A stretch of DNA of 64,000 nt from Clitopilus passeckerianus (lineage: Eukaryota; Basidiomycota; Agaricomycetes; Agaricales; Entolomataceae): NCBI GenBank assembly GCA_944990035.1, contig CALYLX010000048.1, forward strand, positions 62,001 to 126,000. The letters run 5' to 3'. Shown here one piece after another: positions 58,620-64,000 of the stretch. Numbering within the stretch: position 1 is the stretch's first letter; each line of letters opens with the position of its first letter. A program made the position numbers and the translations under genes. The notes under the pieces are model-generated. The model worked only from the letters and a program-made list of their open reading frames with translations, did no database searches and had not been told where the DNA came from.

Positions 58620-61600
58620 TTAAGTATCTGTGGACGTTGCAGGCTGCGTGGTCGAAGTCCGTCGTTGTCTCTTCATCGCGAGCGAGCCGGTGGAAGCAGC
58701 GGTAACAGGACCAGCAGAAGATGAAGGACCTCCACGAGAAGCAGTCAGACCGCTACCACCCCTGCTACCGCCTCCATTGGCGTTAGATTGCGAACGCGGC
58801 CGTGTTGTCGATGATGCAATCTTAGGTAGGTTTCCCGAACCTTTCCTGGAGTTGCCACCAGAATTGCCAGATGCACGGTTTCTAAAAAAGCATATCAAAA
58901 CTGGGAAGCTCAGACTAAACGAGAACGCAACCTACCTCTTCTTGATCACATCGGTCTTCAGAGAAAGCGGGCGAACAACACCATGGAGTTTGTAAAACAG
59001 ACCACAAGCGTTACCTACAATCAAACAACGTGAGGTAGATTCAATATCGGCAAAGCTATGAACACATACAGAGCGGTTGGCCTTCGGGATCTCTCCTCCA
59101 AAGCGGTGTATTCGTGGTTTGACAATTCGTACAAAGCGTCGGTGGCTGGTCACCTTCCTCTCCGCTCCCTTTGCCTTCCCCAGCCTTCAATGGATCAGGT
59201 GTACTGCTCGATGACCTCAGCTCCGTAGGCGAACTACCCGCAGTCAATGAGGCCCTCCGTTGCAATACGTCTTGCTTGAGGGGAATGTACTTCCTGCTCG
59301 AAATGGATAGCCTTGAGCCAGATCCATCAGTTGCCGGTGGTGGCGTCGATCCAGAAGACGTCAAGGGTTCAGGTGAAGCCTGAGAACTAGGTCCGTTACC
59401 CCAGCTGTCACTTGAAGGACTATGATGGAAGGACGTGTAGCCCGTAGATAGACCTGACACACTGTTTGCATCTCCTGTGAATATTTGCGCAGGATCTACA
59501 TGGGTATACGTGCTATTTCGTCCATCAAGTCCGGGGTACATCAGACTAAGAATCTGGCCGTAATCGAGGATATCGTCGTTACGTGTTGCAGCAAGGGTGG
59601 CAGCATTGAGCTGAGCATAGCTTTCAGCCATAGCAGCACTGGCGGCAGCAGCAGCAGCAGACAGTCCTTCACCAGAACTTGAATGTGTGATAGAGAACGC
59701 CGTCGAGGATTGTGGTGACTGTTCAGCGCTTGTTTGCTGGGCAAGGGTATTCTGTCTTGTTGAGAACGATGACGAACTCGAGCTCGACGCGGGGAGTGAA
59801 AAAATGTCTCCGTATGGCGGGAACGAAAAATTAAATGCGGACGAAGGGAATGGACTTGTGGTGGCATCAAGCAGGTCTTGAGGTATCGATGAAGTACCGT
59901 CCACGTTGGAAGGATCAGCACGCAACAGGCTCTCATAATGAGGTGCCTCTGCGCGCCGCTTTGTGCCTGTCACGTTGTCGCTTGCACTAGGCCTTCCATT
60001 GACTTGATGTCGCCCAGCAATCTCAGGGTGAATCCCCTCCTTATAAACCGTGTGGTCAAAACTTGTTTTCCGTACATGTCTAGGGAAGGAACGTTTCTCG
60101 ACGGGCGGTGGAGGGTGGGGTGTTGATGGCATTCTGGAGAGCCCATGCAGGCCTGTTGAGGGCAGAGAGGAAGGGGCGAAGGAAGGGCTGTTGAGGGCAG
60201 AGAAGGAGTTGTTGTAAGGCACAGCAGAGGACTCGCCTTGCTCTTCATAAAGGGAAGGTAAATCTGTCGGATGGTTCAAAAGTGAGCCAATCGGTGGGCT
60301 GCGACGACCAAACGAGAGCATGAAGGCATTATTGGGGTTTTGATGACCTGGAGACGTCGGATGTGACCCTCGAGAGCCTCTGCCAAAGGAATCATGGGAG
60401 GTTGGGAAGGGGAATCTGCCATCCAGACCTGCGAGAGCACCGTGTTGGTCGAAGGTGGTGGTGATTTCCGGAGGCCGAGAGCGTGAGCGGCTGGTAGGTC
60501 GCCAATCCATGGATATCCGAGACCGTGAACGGCTCATGGCTCTCCAGTCCATAGGGACAACACTAGAGAAAACCCTGGTAAGTGGAAACCTTAGTGGGTG
60601 CTAGAGATATGAACGAACTCAGGTTCATCGACTCCATCCTGATTTGGCCCATCGAATCCCACGACTCGAACACTGGCTTTCCGTTTATCTATTCGACGTC
60701 CCCTCTCGTCACCGTCATTGCCCTCGGCTTCTCTGCTCGTACCAGACTCTGCCCTGGAGCTTTCTGCCTCGTCGTTGTTCGAAGCATTGGCGATTGCGCC
60801 ATCGGGCTTATCCTGTCCTTGAGAAGCCGCGAGCTCTTCATCTTCCTTTTTCTTCTTCAGAGCCAAAGCCATCATCCGCCATGTTATATTCTCCATCCGT
60901 TGGGCATGAGGCAGGTTTGCCTTCGTCTTCGCATACATCTTCCACACCTGTGTTGCTAAAGGGTCCTGCTTCGCCATCTCCCCCGGGTCCGTTTCCGGTC
61001 CGAGTTCCGATGGCTGAAGATCTGGCGAGCCTGACATTCTGGGAGATGTAAATGGGCTGGTGGCCTGCGGGGATAACGAGGGTTTCCTACTGTTTCCGAA
61101 CAAATCGTCGGAAAACAGATCACTGAGCAGCGTTGACTTGGACTCTGTACTCGGTGATTTTGGGGTTAAAGGGGAAGTCATCTGTTGTGGGCTGAGACGT
61201 CTAGTAGATGTCGTTGACGTGTTAATCCCGGGGAGTGGATTCGAGAGCTGCTTCTGCACCGAGCCTTGCCCTGCAGGTGGTTTCATCGAGTTGGAAATAG
61301 GTGACATCCACAAGGAGGGCGGGAGGCCGGACTGGGAAGGCTCACCTGTATAGGGCGAAGCGCGAGTATATTGCAAGGATGAAAGAGCAGCAAGGTCATT
61401 GCCGTACGAGCTGTCAAACCCAGCCCCGTGGTGGTGGTTGGAGGTGCTGCCTGATCGGGAATGTACGCTCGACGAGGGAGCGTTATGGTGTTGAGGCCAT
61501 TGGTTTACATTCCGTGTGTTCCCTATAGAGAGATCGATGCAATTTCATGAGCCTAATCCGAATTCCAAAAGAAACGTGAAAACATACCGTTGAGTGCCTT

Positions 61601-62194
61601 GCCTTTGGCGTCAGAAGCATAAGAGTTCGAGCGTGGGATTTGGGGCTTCGACAGGCCGAGAGAGGAGTATTTCAGATTAGAAGGCGAGGGGGCCTGAGAC
61701 CATGATGAAGGGGTACCCGTATGAGAGTGGTCTGGAAGGGAAGGAACGTAGGAGTTGTGGAAAGAGCCAGGAAGACTAAGGTGTCCATTGATGGGAGATG
61801 AGGACACAGAAACAAGGTTCCCGTTAGGCCCAAGGGCCGAAAATGAATTTGATTGCATAGGAGACACAAATGCATTTCCCCAATCGTTGCCGAAAGAACC
61901 TGGAATATTGGTTGAAAGATCAAGTCCCAGGTTCTGGTTCGCGAGTTCATCCAAGAGGCCGTTGTTTCCTGGACCGAGATTCAGGTTCGACGGCCACGTT
62001 GAAGTTTGAGCAGATGAAGCAAGCGCTGCCATGTGCTGGGATAAATTGGATGGGCTTGGATGTGTAGAAAGAGAAGGGTGTAGAGCATCTCTTGGACTCG
62101 AAGGCCAGTTTCGGTCGGCAAAATGACTACCAGGTATCATCGGCTGGCCATGACCATCTAGATACCGCCTTGAAGAAGACGAAGGTGGCTCCAT
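58620..62194 (-). CDS. areA: GATA-type nitrogen regulator, AreA/Nit2-like
   Basis: Five exons (62194-61588, 61522-60619, 60574-59070, 59014-58936, 58881-58620) give 1,118 residues. Most of the protein is a Ser/Pro/Asn-rich activation region. A conserved short domain at about 390-430 ([36 protein letters not shown]) is the fungal DUF1752 motif found in AreA/Nit2/Gln3 proteins. Two MDWR repeats with Arg-Ser runs start exon 3. The single GATA finger near residues 985-1010 is [26 protein letters not shown], split by an intron inside the last Cys pair, then [21 protein letters not shown], as in area regulators. The tail is Gly/Ser/Arg-rich with a KRQRR motif. It should activate genes for secondary nitrogen sources when ammonium or glutamine is scarce. 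The name given is the Aspergillus symbol; yeast-like forms are called GAT1. Confidence 0.92.
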
Positions 62195-64000
62195 GGCAAG
62201 ATTTGAAGGCCACAGGAGCGTTATTCAATGATGAAAGTTGGGGGGTTGAGGGATGTTGAGGGATGGGAAATCAGCTGAAGCCCCTAGACGCCTCGATGAT
62301 GGCGGGTATAAATGAAGCTTCAACGTGGCTTGTTGATGTACTGCCTGTCAATTCAGACAGACGAAAAGCAGGCTGGCCGACGCGCAGACCGATGAAGACG
62401 TCCCTTGCAACGTGCTGGAGGCCTTTAACTGAGAAGAGACAGTGGCCTTGACCAATTGCAACTCCAACAAATCTCCGGTCCGCTATCCAAGGACCCCAAT
62501 GATCGTATTATCTAGTGTCACGCCTGGTCACATCAATGGATCACGGTGATCGGGGTCTTAGGGTCTATTACAGGCCACTTTTGCGGCTCGCTCTCTTCCA
62601 AAAAATTTGTGGTCACTGGTAAAAAAAAAAAAAAAAATTCCGCCTGTTTCTCGCCGAATCGACGCCGATGCTGCGCTGTGTTGTGTTCCTCAGAGCCAAG
62701 ATTTGCTGAAGAGCATGAAAGATTGCATCGCTCTTGGATTTCTTCTCCAAAAGGGAAACGATCTCGATCAATGAACTGGACACGCTCACAATATTATTGA
62801 TCGACGAGCGGCTTTGATGGATGAATCCGCCCTCAACCTGGCAACCTAGAGAGCTTGATGCATCTTACAATCGTCTGGGCAGCTGAGCAGGACATGCTAC
62901 ATTGCAATACATCGGGGGACACGGGTAGCCAACCCAGCGTCTTGCTTTAGCGGAATTAATTGTCAATGTCTGTAGTTCTTGCCCTGGGTGAAAGGCCCCC
63001 AGCTAATAGCCCGCCTCGCCGCCGCGGAATCCGTTTGTTCTGGGCCAATCGCAGTATAGAATCACTTGTTGTTGCCTTAAACTGGGTGCGGGTATAATTT
63101 GAACCTGAATAGACATCACATACTCATCCCAAATTCATATTCTGGTTACCGAATTCTTACCGAACTCGGCTCCATCTGCTCTCCTTCAAGGACCGGCGCG
63201 GTATATCCTTCTCCTTGCGGCTCGCCGACCTTCCGAGATTCAGGTGCTTTTGAGATATTCAAATGCGTCAGGCCTTGCAACAGTACCCTCAACAGATTGG
63301 AGGCTTCAGAAGAGACCTTCAAGGATCGCATTACTCATCGACAATCTAGAAATCTAGTGCGACCATCGGGACAACTTAGACCCTCGTCATTTTGACTTGA
63401 TGAGCATGGCAGGACTCTCGAGTTGCGACCGAATGCTGAACGCCACCGCCTACAATTGGTACCAGTTTGCCGAGAGAAGCTTTCAAACACACATTCATTC
63501 GAATACAAAGATGCCATTGTGCACAAGTTTCGCCGACATAGAACATGAAAACCTACTGATCTGCCGCAGAAATTCTCTCATCCATATGTTCAATATGGTT
63601 CCTTCTAATTATCCACCATGCGAGATCTCCATATATTCACTTCGTTCCTTGGTACCCCTTCATCTCCGCGATCTGGATCTTGATTCGTGATGGTTGATCT
63701 AACCTTGTGCAAACCACCACTGAACCTTGTCGCTCGCTTACCTTTTTTGTTTCCCGTGGAACTTCAAGCTACGTCGTTTTTGGCAGCTCTGTGACATCTC
63801 CATCATCACTCCCCAGCTCTAAAATGGCTTCACGTAATGCGAGGGTCTAGGCACGGCAAGCTGTCCGCAAGGCTGTAAAGCTTATTGGGAGGCAGAGAGT
63901 TGCGTCCATGTCGCTTTCACGCAGCACCGACCCATTCCCTGGTCTTCGTTTCGCGGCATAGTGCAAATGTCTGTTTGGGGACTTTCTCAGCTACGACATT
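62195..64000. other. Upstream region of the AreA-like gene
   Basis: No supported gene in 1.8 kb. A 17-base A tract lies at 62621-62637. Short frames (63099-63395, 63397-63690) have no motif. A possible start of another gene at 63824 (ATG GCT TCA CGT) runs into TAG after eight codons unless spliced. The region probably holds the long AreA promoter and leader. Confidence 0.45.
62621..62637 (+). repeat. A17 homopolymer
   Basis: Seventeen consecutive A lie about 430 bp upstream of the AreA-like start codon. It may act as a nucleosome-depleting tract or be a variable microsatellite. It has no target-site duplication or element body that would mark a retroposed copy. Confidence 0.85.

Noticed and set aside
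62621..62637. Poly-A tail of a retroposed gene copy
   Set aside because: No coding remnant or target-site duplication is seen next to it; it is treated as a simple homopolymer.
63824..63958. Possible small basic protein beginning MASRNAR
   Set aside because: A TAG follows after eight codons in the same frame, and the splice options are weak; the window ends before it can be tested.

Overview
The window is nuclear DNA of a filamentous basidiomycete, most likely a mushroom-forming agaricomycete. Genes sit on both strands and are broken by many short introns (about 48-70 nt, GT...AG, rarely GC...AG). The locus includes a DUF6535-type gene, a Pleurotus-type I9 protease inhibitor, RAD21, MED25 and an AreA-type GATA factor. 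No ribosomal, tRNA, CRISPR or transposon feature could be supported. I built gene models by hand, joining reading frames at splice sites. For most genes the exon lengths sum to a multiple of three and the joined protein restores family motifs.

Layout: 1-2036 is the 3' part of a disordered nuclear-type protein. 2926-6329 holds a divergent pair, a bZIP factor (-) and a PSR1-like HAD phosphatase (+). 7640-10278 is a decayed DUF6535 membrane-protein gene. 10776-16929 (+) carries PHS1 (very-long-chain fatty acid elongation), MED25 (Mediator) and an SH3 protein of the LSB1/PIN3 type. 17238-21974 holds a secreted GH16 glucanase (-), a single-pass membrane protein (+) and a coiled-coil protein with a GATA-like finger (+). 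23057-24864 is a conserved protein of unknown function. 25173-29745 holds the 75-aa I9 inhibitor (-), the DNA glycosylase MAG1 (+) and a PAS-kinase-like protein kinase (+). 30114-37018 (-) holds an ArAE/BRE4-like transporter and a nine-exon cytochrome P450. 37504-42035 is a divergent PPR/RAD21 pair, and 42363-43302 (-) an AhpD-fold protein. 51648-53399 is a GH76 mannanase. 53562-62194 (-) holds a Sec7-PH ARF-GEF and an AreA-like nitrogen regulator.

The most coherent functional group is 45862-50956. Two SSU1-type transporters of the TDT family flank an ETHE1-type persulfide dioxygenase. ETHE1 enzymes make sulfite from glutathione persulfide and SSU1 proteins export sulfite, so the three genes look like a compact sulfur-oxidation and sulfite-efflux module. 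This is inferred from family knowledge and gene order.

Other points of interest are a RAD21 start codon that appears to stand alone in a 3-nt exon before a GC-AG intron, a second GC-AG intron in MED25, very small exons in four genes (10, 12, 21 and 24 nt), and a clear MED25 in a fungus.
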